Shown in pieces: positions 26,422 through 32,126 of a stretch of 41,393 bases of DNA. The DNA is taken from positions 1-41,393 of IMG/VR virus record IMGVR_UViG_3300035670_000501; one strand, 5' to 3'. Origin of the DNA: a virus. A program made the translations under genes and the position numbers. Numbering within the stretch: the first letter of the stretch is position 1; every line of letters begins with the position of its first letter. Below the pieces are notes generated by a model. The model ran no database searches, had not been told where the DNA came from, and saw nothing but the letters and a program-made list of their open reading frames with translations.

Positions 26422-26432
26422 ATTATAAATAT
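26422..26432 (-). promoter_or_regulatory. candidate late promoter motif, one mismatch
   Basis: ATATTTATAAT on the minus strand, one base before the ATG at 26420. If it is a promoter, transcription would start at or within the start codon, giving a leaderless mRNA. Confidence 0.4.
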
Positions 26433-26459
26433 GTCTATAATCGATTTTAAGCGCATATA

Positions 26460-26494
26460 AAAACAAAACGCGGAACCTTCATATGGTTCCGCGC
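26460..26494 (-). terminator. Rho-independent terminator of lysis cassette
   Basis: On the minus strand a perfect 9-bp stem (CGCGGAACC with GGTTCCGCG, loop of 7) is followed by TTTTGTTTTT. It lies 27 bases after the last lysis gene and ends that transcription unit. Confidence 0.9.
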
Positions 26495-26520
26495 TAGTTT
26501 TACAAAAATTTTATATACAA

Positions 26521-27114
26521 TTATTTAATATCTGATGATTCAATTAATGTATATGTAAATGATTTACCATGGATAGCTGCTGCTTTTCTACAAATAGCCA
26601 TAAATGATTCAAAATCAGCTGCTTTTTTAAACACTTGACACCCTTCAGACCAGTTTTCTACATAAGTAGAATCTGCACCTGCTTTATGGATGTTAATTCC
26701 AAATACACCTTCAGCAATTTTAGTTTCGTCATATTTTAAATCACGATTAGCATCACGATAAACTTTAACAGGTTTTGCTTGTCTTAATGCTTCGTATTTT
26801 CCTTGATGTAAACCTAGAGTGTGTGAACCTCTGTATTGGCCTTCAACTAAACGAGCAACACCGGCAGAATTGTGGTATTGTTGTACTCCTTTTTTACCAG
26901 GGTCAGTTGTAGCTGGCCAGCAATGAGATTTCCATTCACCATCTTCTTTATAAGAAACAGTAATACAGTCATCAAATATATTAGTTACCTTATCCCCAGT
27001 TGATGAGTTTCTAACTCCAACAATATTTACATCAAAATCTTTTGCACCTTCAAACCAAACATATCCTTTGGCTTTAACAGCGGCTTCAATTTGTTCTCTT
27101 GTATAACAGCTCAT
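26521..27114 (-). CDS. L,D-transpeptidase/YkuD-like lysis-associated protein
   Basis: A 197-residue soluble protein. A conserved GINIHKAG (His143) and WSEGCQVF (Ser156, Cys159) reproduce the His and SxGC signature of the YkuD catalytic fold, in which cysteine attacks the peptidoglycan stem peptide. It has no signal peptide, so it would need the holin, or act after lysis begins. It follows the GH19 endolysin by 6 bases and ends at a strong terminator. Two peptidoglycan-active enzymes side by side, one cutting glycan and one acting on peptides, make a coherent lysis pair. Family level only; activity may be hydrolytic rather than crosslinking. Confidence 0.6.
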   Translation of the reverse strand: MSCYTREQIEAAVKAKGYVWFEGAKDFDVNIVGVRNSSTGDKVTNIFDDCITVSYKEDGEWKSHCWPATTDPGKKGVQQYHNSAGVARLVEGQYRGSHTLGLHQGKYEALRQAKPVKVYRDANRDLKYDETKIAEGVFGINIHKAGADSTYVENWSEGCQVFKKAADFESFMAICRKAAAIHGKSFTYTLIESSDIK

Positions 27115-27120
27115 AATTTA

Positions 27121-27732
27121 TTATTTAACGTATTCGTAATATTTGTATGTTTTTATTTTACGGTCATCTAATCCGTGAGTACCTCCGTTGATGCGTTTTG
27201 TTAAAGCTAAAATAGCAGCATCGTTAATACCTTGATCACAAATAGACCAAAGTTTATTTCTATCAAAGAAAAACATTGCTGATTCAAAAGCATAAGTGGT
27301 AGCTACTAAATCAGGAGTAGTTAAAATTTCTGGTTTTTTAAGATAATTAGCAAATGCTTGATAGTTCGATTTTCCGGTAAGTTGTAATGCACCTCGCCCC
27401 CTGTATTTCCAACCATCACCTGATGCTTCATCGCCATTACCCATTCGGCTAGCATATACTCGGTTGGCAATCTTTTCTGGTTGGCGCGCATATGATTCTT
27501 CTAAATTACCCGGAAAGTATTTTCCAAAGATACCTTGTAGACCTTTAGATGAATAGTTTAAATTTTCCGAAAATGCTTTGAAACCACCTGTTTCATGAGC
27601 GGTTTGAGCAAAGAAATGTGCTGCGCGAACTGGAGTTAGTTTATAAAACTCCATTGCTTTTTTCATAGTACCTGGACCGAAAGCACCATCAGCGGCTACT
27701 CCGATCTTTTCTTGTAGACTTTTTAGACTCAT
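27121..27732 (-). CDS. endolysin, GH19 chitinase/lysozyme-like
   Basis: A 203-residue enzyme. Residues 5-30 resemble a shortened peptidoglycan-binding repeat (LQEKIGVAADGAFGPGTMKK). The GH19 catalytic domain follows: AHETGGF with general acid Glu47, a second acidic site near Glu56, and the conserved WKYRGRGALQLTGKSNY segment. GH19 phage lysins cleave the glycan backbone of peptidoglycan. There is no signal peptide, so release depends on the holin, whose candidate gene ends exactly at this start (one-base overlap). Strong assignment. Confidence 0.9.
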   Translation of the reverse strand: MSLKSLQEKIGVAADGAFGPGTMKKAMEFYKLTPVRAAHFFAQTAHETGGFKAFSENLNYSSKGLQGIFGKYFPGNLEESYARQPEKIANRVYASRMGNGDEASGDGWKYRGRGALQLTGKSNYQAFANYLKKPEILTTPDLVATTYAFESAMFFFDRNKLWSICDQGINDAAILALTKRINGGTHGLDDRKIKTYKYYEYVK

Positions 27733-27995
27733 TATTCTTCGTTTTTATTATTTTTTTCGTTTTTATCTTTTTTATTCATCCATTTATCTACAGATGCTAT
27801 ACCAAATGAACCTAGTACTAGGACCATAAATCCATCAAAGATAAATTTATTAATTATTAATGGATCACCAAAAGCTCCAGTTATTAAATCTACTGCTAAT
27901 GAAATACATAGCATTACAAAAGCGATAAATCCAACAACAGCTTTTTCATTGATAGTGTTGTTGTCGTCAAATAGTTGTTTAAAGAAATTTTTCAT
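27732..27995 (-). CDS. holin candidate
   Basis: An 87-residue protein with two predicted transmembrane helices (about 17-36, AVVGFIAFVMLCISLAVDLI, and 52-70, FDGFMVLVLGSFGIASV). It has a short loop with GDP and a highly charged C-terminal tail (KKDKNEKNNKNEE). This topology, the size and the position immediately before the endolysin are typical of class II-like holins that open the inner membrane at the time of lysis. It is separated by 4 bases from the preceding spanin-like gene. Family recognition is by topology and context. Confidence 0.7.
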   Translation of the reverse strand: MKNFFKQLFDDNNTINEKAVVGFIAFVMLCISLAVDLITGAFGDPLIINKFIFDGFMVLVLGSFGIASVDKWMNKKDKNEKNNKNEE

Positions 27996-27999
27996 AGTT

Positions 28000-28548
28000 T
28001 TACATTTTAATAGGGACCTTTGTTACTTTAGGTCTTCTGGGTTTTACAATATCAGTTTCCCATCCTTTTGATGGTTCTTCCTGATCTTCATAAGGAGTAA
28101 TTACCTCATCACATCTAAAAAATAATATATCTCCAGTATAATCATTCTTTCTTACTTTGTATTGACTTAAATCCACTGCATATAACATCGTATCTTTCCA
28201 CGAATAATATATCCATGTAGACTTAATTCCTGCGTCTAATAACCAATGTTCAATAATATCTAAACGGGAAGCTAATTCGTAATCGTGTGTGAAGTTGTTT
28301 ATGACTTCTGTCTTTTGGATTAAAAGAGTATCTTTAATAGCAATTAAACTATCTCTATATTTTATATCAAGTTTAAGAGATGAAATAGTAGCTTTTTGTT
28401 TTTCAAAAATAGTATTAATATCATCTGCTTGTTTAACAGTTAATATTACTACCGAATCCCCCTTAATTATCGTCTTCAGCGGGTAATTTGATTGGCTGAA
28501 AATCAAACTGTGCACCAGTAGACTGCTTACGAACAATATCTTTCTCAT
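28000..28548 (-). CDS. secreted lysis-cassette protein, outer spanin-like
   Basis: A 182-residue protein with a clear N-terminal signal sequence (MRKILFVSSLLVHSLIFSQS, cleavage expected after about residue 20) and no lipobox cysteine. Its N-terminal mature part (KGDSVVILTVKQADDINTIF) followed by a heptad-like helix is a pattern I associate with lysis-region proteins of Bacteroidota phages. It overlaps the preceding membrane coiled-coil gene by 86 bases in another frame, as overlapping Rz/Rz1 spanin genes do. It probably acts in the periplasm and on the outer membrane during lysis. No acylation site is visible, so it would be an atypical outer spanin. Confidence 0.55.
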   Translation of the reverse strand: MRKILFVSSLLVHSLIFSQSNYPLKTIIKGDSVVILTVKQADDINTIFEKQKATISSLKLDIKYRDSLIAIKDTLLIQKTEVINNFTHDYELASRLDIIEHWLLDAGIKSTWIYYSWKDTMLYAVDLSQYKVRKNDYTGDILFFRCDEVITPYEDQEEPSKGWETDIVKPRRPKVTKVPIKM

Positions 28549-28843
28549 CTTGTAATTCTTTTTTAATATTTTTTACAACTGATTTTGTACTGTCTAAGTC
28601 ACCTAAAACTTCAGAAACCATACTTTCTAGATTCTGTTTATCTTCTGTTAATTCTTGATTTTCTTCTTTTAATTGGTTTACACTATTTGTAAGAGCTTTA
28701 TTTGCTTTTGTTAATTGTTTGTTTTCGCCTGTGAGTTGAATATTATCTTCAACTACAACAACGTGTTCATGACCACTTGAAAAAATTTGTAAGCATATTA
28801 AAGCCACAAACGATATTCCTACAATAAGTAGTTTTTTCTTCAT
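28463..28843 (-). CDS. membrane-anchored coiled-coil protein, inner spanin-like
   Basis: A 126-residue protein with an N-terminal signal anchor (KKLLIVGISFVALICLQIF). A long periplasmic coiled coil (about 32-105, LTKANKALTNSVNQLKEENQ) and a Pro-containing acidic tail follow. That is the layout of an inner-membrane spanin (Rz-like). The last 86 bases overlap the start of the secreted protein in a different frame, an arrangement characteristic of spanin pairs. It follows the 82-residue membrane protein by 2 bases. Moderate confidence. Confidence 0.6.
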   Translation of the reverse strand: MKKKLLIVGISFVALICLQIFSSGHEHVVVVEDNIQLTGENKQLTKANKALTNSVNQLKEENQELTEDKQNLESMVSEVLGDLDSTKSVVKNIKKELQDEKDIVRKQSTGAQFDFQPIKLPAEDDN

Positions 28844-28845
28844 GG

Positions 28846-29094
28846 TTATTTTTTATTATTTCCAAATATCATTAACACAGTTTCCTTTAGACTTTTAGAA
28901 CTCTCGGTACTTTCTTCAAGTTTCTTTTCAAGATCTTCTCTATAATCACCTTCAAGTTCTTCCACCTTATTTCTAAGCTTTTCTTCACTTTCCATTAATC
29001 GTTTTAAGAAAATCCAACAAAGATATCCAAGACCAAGTACAGCAAATCCTAAAACACCATATTGTGTTAATACTTCAAAAGGTCCGAAAGACAT
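28846..29094 (-). CDS. small membrane protein, paralogue of next upstream gene
   Basis: An 82-residue protein. The N-terminal region has YGVLGFAVLGLGYLCWIFLK, one transmembrane helix with a Gly/Leu-rich face, and an extended charged helical tail follows (residues 35-82). It is clearly related to the 66-residue protein just upstream, which has YGPLGLAVLALGYVAWMFLK. The pair heads the lysis cassette. Candidate roles are holin, antiholin or pinholin-like partners. One-base overlap with its paralogue. Confidence 0.65.
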   Translation of the reverse strand: MSFGPFEVLTQYGVLGFAVLGLGYLCWIFLKRLMESEEKLRNKVEELEGDYREDLEKKLEESTESSKSLKETVLMIFGNNKK

Positions 29095-29294
29095 TATTTT
29101 TTAGATTTTGATTTTTTACTTAATTCTTCTTGTAGGCGATCTTTTTCGGCCCACTGGCGCTTAAGGAACATCCAAGCTACATAACCTAATGCTAATACGG
29201 CCAAACCTAATGGACCGTAATCAGCAAGTTGAGCAAACACTCCAAAATCAGGAGTGGCTACTGTTGAAGTTGTGTCTGTAATTAAAGGTAGCAT
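29094..29294 (-). CDS. small membrane protein heading the lysis cassette
   Basis: A 66-residue protein. An N-terminal soluble stretch (about 1-27) is followed by one transmembrane helix (YGPLGLAVLALGYVAWMFLK) and a basic tail (KKSKSKK). It is homologous to the 82-residue protein that follows. It is the first gene of the lysis unit, 12 bases downstream of a late-type motif at 29306-29316. Two tandem copies suggest an effector/inhibitor pair, as in holin/antiholin systems. That is an inference. Confidence 0.65.
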   Translation of the reverse strand: MLPLITDTTSTVATPDFGVFAQLADYGPLGLAVLALGYVAWMFLKRQWAEKDRLQEELSKKSKSKK

Positions 29295-29305
29295 AAGTTG
29301 TTTTG

Positions 29306-29316
29306 TTTATAAATAT
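29306..29316 (-). promoter_or_regulatory. candidate late promoter motif of lysis cassette, one mismatch
   Basis: ATATTTATAAA on the minus strand in the 26 bases between the tRNA-Thr terminator and the first lysis gene. A promoter is required here because a terminator lies just upstream. Confidence 0.5.
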
Positions 29317-29319
29317 TAT

Positions 29320-29351
29320 AAAAAAGGGAACCAAGATAAAACCTGATTCCC
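29320..29351 (-). terminator. Rho-independent terminator after tRNA-Thr
   Basis: On the minus strand GGGAATCA pairs with TGGTTCCC (8 bp including one wobble, 10-base loop), followed by six T. It separates the tRNA region from the lysis cassette. Confidence 0.8.
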
Positions 29352-29407
29352 TTTTAACTCCTTTTCGAGGGGCCACCACCAAGTTATTAGATACTTGGAA
29401 ACTTTGA

Positions 29408-29479
29408 GCTTCCTGCCGGAATCGAACCGACAACCCTCGCATTACAAATGCGATGCTCTACCTGTTGAGCTAAGGAAGC
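29408..29479 (-). tRNA. tRNA-Thr(TGT)
   Basis: Full cloverleaf: acceptor GCTTCCT/AGGAAGC, anticodon loop TTTGTAA and a standard T-arm. CCA is not encoded, as with the other tRNAs here. It is the last RNA before the terminator at 29351. Confidence 0.95.
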
Positions 29480-29491
29480 ATTTTGAGCCGA

Positions 29492-29641
29492 TTACTCGGC
29501 TACAGTTGTGTCTACAGCAACACAAGTAGTATCAACTACTGTAGTGTCTACTGCTGTAGAATCTGTGGTAGTGGTTTCGGTGTTATTAGCACAAGAAGCC
29601 AAAGCTACAACAGCAACAAGAGCGAAAAACATTTTTTTCAT
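29492..29641 (-). CDS. small Thr/Val/Asp-rich lipoprotein
   Basis: A 49-residue protein from the ATG at 29641, chosen over upstream ATGs because the signal peptide begins here. MKKMFFALVAVVALASC is a textbook lipoprotein signal with the lipobox LASC and acylated Cys17. The mature part is 33 residues, almost only Thr, Val, Asp and Ala in TTVVD-like repeats with one extra Cys40. It has its own host-type promoter (29676-29707) and sits between a membrane protein gene and tRNA-Thr. Phage lipoproteins of this size can block receptors against superinfection (for example T5 Llp). That role is inferred from class and promoter only. Confidence 0.7.
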   Translation of the reverse strand: MKKMFFALVAVVALASCANNTETTTTDSTAVDTTVVDTTCVAVDTTVAE

Positions 29642-29675
29642 TTTTGTATGTTGGGTTTTAATTGTTAAACTTAGA

Positions 29676-29707
29676 ATAAATATATTAACCTTTCTTGACA
29701 TTTCCAA
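29676..29707 (-). promoter_or_regulatory. host-type promoter of lipoprotein gene
   Basis: TTGG, 19 bases, TATATTTAT on the minus strand. It lies across the 3' end of the 85-residue gene and about 35 bases before the lipoprotein ATG. Confidence 0.75.
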
Positions 29708-29942
29708 GTGCTTTGTCGATTCTTGAATCAACTTTGCGAGAAATCTCTTGAATAGATTTTTCTGTTTGAGATTTAATAGAATTTATTACCTTAAGATTAT
29801 CTTCTACTGATTTTCTATGTTCTTTAAATTCTCGTTTAATTCGAGTAAATTCAATCAACACAGCAGTCATTCCTAACAAAATGGCTCCAATAAAGAACAT
29901 TGTCACTGGATGTGGTAGTACTGTAACTGTAACTTCATTCAT
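29685..29942 (-). CDS. small membrane protein with coiled coil
   Basis: An 85-residue protein. A short N-terminal segment and one transmembrane helix (VTMFFIGAILLGMTAVLIEF) are followed by a Lys/Glu-rich helix (about 33-85) likely to form a coiled coil on the cytoplasmic side. It lies between tRNA-Ser(TGA) and the lipoprotein gene. The function is unknown; it resembles the other small membrane helices of the lysis region without clear sequence identity. Confidence 0.6.
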   Translation of the reverse strand: MNEVTVTVLPHPVTMFFIGAILLGMTAVLIEFTRIKREFKEHRKSVEDNLKVINSIKSQTEKSIQEISRKVDSRIDKALGNVKKG

Positions 29943-29964
29943 ATTAACTAATTTAAATTTTAGC

Positions 29965-30048
29965 GGAAGATGTAGGATTCGAACCTACGGTACCTTGCGG
30001 TACAACGGTTTTCAAGACCGCCGCGATCGACCACTCTGCCAATCTTCC
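29965..30048 (-). tRNA. tRNA-Ser(TGA)
   Basis: Class II cloverleaf with a long variable arm. Acceptor GGAAGAT/ATCTTCC, anticodon loop CTTGAAA. It lies directly upstream of the 85-residue membrane protein gene. Confidence 0.95.
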
Positions 30049-30078
30049 ATTCCATAATTAAGTCTATGGGAAACTTTG

Positions 30079-30149
30079 TTAACGGTGTAGGGATCGAACC
30101 TACATTTCTTGGGTCGGGGCCAAGCGTCCTGCCGTTAGACGAACCGTCA
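30079..30149 (-). tRNA. unusual tRNA, possible Arg(CCG) or degenerate Gln-like
   Basis: The acceptor (TGACGGT/ACCGTTA, one G-T pair), D-arm (GTCTAACGGCAGGAC) and T-arm (GTAGG/CCTAC) are normal and resemble the phage's own tRNA-Gln. The anticodon stem CTTGG/CCAAG closes the loop CCCCGAC, which has C rather than the near-universal T at position 33. The nominal anticodon is CCG. Whether it is charged or decodes is open. Confidence 0.6.
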
Positions 30150-30169
30150 AGATACGGCATATTGATATT

Positions 30170-30490
30170 ATAATCTGGCGATTAGAACCCGACGTTCTAT
30201 TCGTTTCCTTTACTAGCTACATCTCCCGACATGTATTACTAATAAACTGTGAGAACAAAGCTATTGAGGTAACTTTGCTTTATACTTTGGATTTAACAAC
30301 CGCAATTGTTCTAGCGGCCCCGAAATGTTTACTAAAACACTCACGGAATTAAACCAACCTATTTCTCACCAGACCTTCTATCCAATGGGAACCCTCACCT
30401 GCTTGCGAACCTCTCCGTTAATGCAGTTTCAGCAGGATACTGCAAGAAGGTTTTCCTTCGGGGCACTTTTGGGTATGTTATATTTTCAAA
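30170..30490 (-). ncRNA. candidate structured RNA, about 300 nt
   Basis: This 390-base stretch has no credible gene but is dense in hairpins. An 8-bp helix GCCCCGAA/TTCGGGGC joins 30457-30464 to 30317-30324. Another 7-bp helix, TCTGGTG/CGCCAGA, joins 30367-30373 to 30174-30180 and would cross the first (pseudoknot). Local hairpins lie at 30446-30459, 30423-30443 and 30300-30317. It starts just after a host-type promoter (30502-30532) and precedes two tRNAs. Its 3' part vaguely recalls the 3' end of tmRNA (GGGTTCTAATCGCCAG), but no tag reading frame or matching 5' end is found. No known family recognised. Confidence 0.55.
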
Positions 30491-30501
30491 GAACTATGAT
30501 A

Positions 30502-30532
30502 CGAATATAATATAAATACATTCAATATCCAA
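30502..30532 (-). promoter_or_regulatory. host-type promoter upstream of structured RNA
   Basis: TTGG, 19 bases, TATATTCG on the minus strand. The expected start near 30495 is the beginning of the structured RNA candidate. Confidence 0.75.
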
Positions 30533-30538
30533 GTTTAG

Positions 30539-30615
30539 TTGGCAAGAAGGGACTTGAACCCTCATGTAACCAGTTACCCTTTCTACAAGGTATAAGCTTG
30601 AGGGGATACTTGCCA
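30539..30615 (-). tRNA. atypical tRNA-like RNA without normal D-arm, possible Ile(TAT)
   Basis: The 7-bp acceptor TGGCAAG/CTTGCCA and T-arm (GAGGG/CCCTT) are clear. No normal D-arm can be drawn. The only good 7-base loop is CAAG-CTTATAC-CTTG, which would present TAT after a correct T33. A small hairpin GTAA-CTGG-TTAC occupies the variable region. It may be a truncated tRNA for ATA codons or a non-translational tRNA mimic. Confidence 0.5.
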
Positions 30616-30621
30616 ATATTG

Positions 30622-30694
30622 TCGGGAAGACAGGACTCGAACCTGCGGCCTGATGGTCCCAAACCACCCAATCTACCAACTGATCTACTTCCCG
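30622..30694 (-). tRNA. tRNA-Pro(TGG)
   Basis: Normal cloverleaf: acceptor CGGGAAG/CTTCCCG, anticodon loop TTTGGGA. Confidence 0.95.
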
Positions 30695-30703
30695 ATATTA
30701 TTG

Positions 30704-30777
30704 TGATCCAATCAGGATTCGAACCTGAGACCTACTGCTTAGAAGGCAGTTGCTCTATCCATCTGAGCTATTGGACC
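30704..30777 (-). tRNA. tRNA-Arg(TCT)
   Basis: Normal cloverleaf: acceptor GGTCCAA/TTGGATC with one G-T pair, anticodon loop CTTCTAA. It reads AGA/AGG codons. Confidence 0.95.
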
Positions 30778-30788
30778 ATAATATATTG

Positions 30789-30861
30789 AGCGAGATGTGG
30801 GACTCGAACCCACAACCCCCGACTTGGAAGGACGGTGCTCTACCAATTGAGCTAATCTCGC
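30789..30861 (-). tRNA. tRNA-Gly(TCC)
   Basis: Normal cloverleaf: acceptor GCGAGAT/ATCTCGC, anticodon loop CTTCCAA. First tRNA after the promoter at 30886-30917. Confidence 0.95.
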
Positions 30862-30885
30862 TTTTTATGTCAACGAACTTATGTT

Positions 30886-30917
30886 GTAAATATACAACCA
30901 AAATATTAAAAAACCAA
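30886..30917 (-). promoter_or_regulatory. host-type promoter within tRNA region
   Basis: TTGG, 19 bases, TATATTTAC on the minus strand, upstream of tRNA-Gly, -Arg and -Pro. Confidence 0.8.
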
Positions 30918-30925
30918 ATTTATTG

Positions 30926-31011
30926 CGGAAAGCATTGGAGTCGAACCAAATACCTTTTCAGGTACATCTCGCTTAGCAGGCGGACCCTCTCACCGTTGAG
31001 GATTACTTTCC
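30926..31011 (-). tRNA. tRNA-Ser(GCT)
   Basis: Class II cloverleaf with long variable arm. Acceptor GGAAAGT/GCTTTCC, anticodon loop CTGCTAA. It begins 5 bases after the RNase H-like gene ends, so it is probably cut from the same transcript. Confidence 0.95.
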
Positions 31012-31016
31012 TTATT

Positions 31017-31466
31017 TTAACGACATTGATAATCAGCTGCCTTAGTAGCAACTTGAATATCAGGTTTAACGTTAACTTTATATCCTAAACTATTTGCCCA
31101 ACCTTTAGCAGCTGAAATTAGTTTATTTGATTTAAAGGTTTCATCATCGTTATAATCCATATCAATTTGAACGTTAACATTTATTTGTTTAGTTAACCAT
31201 TCTGCTATTTCAATAGATGCTTCTGCTTCTTTCCATAAGCGAGTCCATATATCTAAAATAGCAGGTTCTTTAGATTTAGAAACAATATAGTGAACGCCAT
31301 TACGACTAAAACGATACGCTATAACGGTACTATATGTTGTATAACCGCCTTCATTTTGAGAGTCAGTACCAATGTGGATTTGCACAGTTGGATTGTCTCT
31401 TAACACCTCTAATGTATGTTTAACCACGTTTACCACTTGACCGTTTACTCGTTTGAACACTTTCAT
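31017..31466 (-). CDS. RNase H-like protein, YkuK/DUF458 family
   Basis: A 149-residue protein from the ATG at 31466 (MKVFKRVNGQVVNVVKHTLE); an ATG at 31484 would add six residues. The signature IHIGTDSQNEGGYTTYSTVI places the first catalytic Asp as in YkuK-like RNase H-fold proteins. Later acidic residues (DMDYNDDE) could complete the metal site. The family is predicted to be nucleases, but its substrate is unsettled. It is the only protein gene inside the dense tRNA array, flanked within 30 bases by tRNA-Trp and tRNA-Ser. A role in RNA processing or RNA/DNA hybrid removal is suggested by context. Confidence 0.75.
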   Translation of the reverse strand: MKVFKRVNGQVVNVVKHTLEVLRDNPTVQIHIGTDSQNEGGYTTYSTVIAYRFSRNGVHYIVSKSKEPAILDIWTRLWKEAEASIEIAEWLTKQINVNVQIDMDYNDDETFKSNKLISAAKGWANSLGYKVNVKPDIQVATKAADYQCR

Positions 31467-31492
31467 TTTAATTAAATTAAACAATTTACTAG

Positions 31493-31563
31493 CACGGATA
31501 CAAGGATTCGAACCCTGAACTGAGGTTTTGGAGACCTATATGATACCATTTCACCATATCCGT
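31493..31563 (-). tRNA. tRNA-Trp(CCA)
   Basis: Cloverleaf with acceptor ACGGATA/TATCCGT, anticodon loop CTCCAAA. Confidence 0.92.
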
Positions 31564-31571
31564 ATTTTATG

Positions 31572-31643
31572 AGGTTAGTATAGGATTCGAACCTATATAC
31601 CGAAGTTTTGCAGACTTGGACCTTACCTATCGGACAACTAACC
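31572..31643 (-). tRNA. tRNA-Cys(GCA)
   Basis: Cloverleaf with acceptor GGTTAGT/ACTAACC, anticodon loop CTGCAAA. Confidence 0.94.
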
Positions 31644-31648
31644 ATTTG

Positions 31649-31722
31649 GGTGATTAATGGGAATCGAACCCATGGCACAAGGAACCACAATCCTTTGCTC
31701 TACCTACTGAGCTATAACCACC
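31649..31722 (-). tRNA. tRNA-His(GTG)
   Basis: Cloverleaf with acceptor GTGGTTA/TAATCAC, an extra 5' G (-1 position) facing C73 as expected for histidine, anticodon loop ATTGTGG. Confidence 0.94.
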
Positions 31723-31728
31723 ATATAG

Positions 31729-31802
31729 TAGGAATAATAGGGCTCGAACCTATAACCTTCCGCGTATCAGGCGGATGCTCTAACCAATTGAGCTATATTC
31801 CT
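31729..31802 (-). tRNA. tRNA-Ile(GAT)
   Basis: Cloverleaf with acceptor AGGAATA/TATTCCT, anticodon loop CTGATAC. Confidence 0.95.
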
Positions 31803-31807
31803 AATTG

Positions 31808-31879
31808 CGTCCTCACTAGGATTCGAACCTAGGACCCAACGGTTAACAGCCGTTTGCTCTACCACTGAGCTATGAAGAC
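31808..31879 (-). tRNA. tRNA-Asn(GTT)
   Basis: Cloverleaf with acceptor GTCTTCA/TGAGGAC, anticodon loop CTGTTAA, discriminator G as usual for Asn. Confidence 0.95.
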
Positions 31880-31885
31880 ATTTGG

Positions 31886-31958
31886 TGGTTTCTGCTGGAT
31901 TCGAACCAGCGACGCTCGGCTCTTCAGGCCGACGCTCTACCAACTGAGCTAAGAAACC
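31886..31958 (-). tRNA. tRNA-Phe(GAA)
   Basis: Cloverleaf with acceptor GGTTTCT/AGAAACC, anticodon loop CTGAAGA. Confidence 0.95.
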
Positions 31959-31963
31959 AATTG

Positions 31964-32037
31964 TACATCGGGAAGGATTCGAACCCTCAACCCCTGCATC
32001 CGTAGTGCAGTGCTCTATCCAATTGAGCTACCAATGC
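31964..32037 (-). tRNA. tRNA-Arg(ACG)
   Basis: Cloverleaf with acceptor GCATTGG/CCGATGT, anticodon loop CTACGGA. A34 would need the host TadA deaminase to read CGN codons. Confidence 0.94.
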
Positions 32038-32042
32038 ATTTT

Positions 32043-32126
32043 GTGCCTGCAGAAGGACTCGAACCTCCGAACCCGTAAGGGAGCTGATTTACAGTCAGCT
32101 GCAATTGCCGCTATGCGATACAGGCA
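32043..32126 (-). tRNA. tRNA-Tyr(GTA)
   Basis: Class II cloverleaf with long variable arm. Acceptor TGCCTGT/GCAGGCA, anticodon loop CTGTAAA. Confidence 0.93.

Noticed and set aside
29248-29442. Minus-strand 64-codon frame across the tRNA-Thr terminator
   Set aside because: It spans the end of tRNA-Thr, the terminator and the late-type motif, and overlaps the first lysis gene in another frame.
30170-30490. Possible tmRNA gene
   Set aside because: A short likeness to the tmRNA 3' end exists, but there is no matching 5' half, no proper T-arm and no tag-coding frame. It is reported only as an unclassified structured RNA.
29960-31832. Short open frames on both strands across the tRNA array
   Set aside because: They coincide with tRNA genes that fold perfectly; translated products are low-plausibility and conflict with each other.
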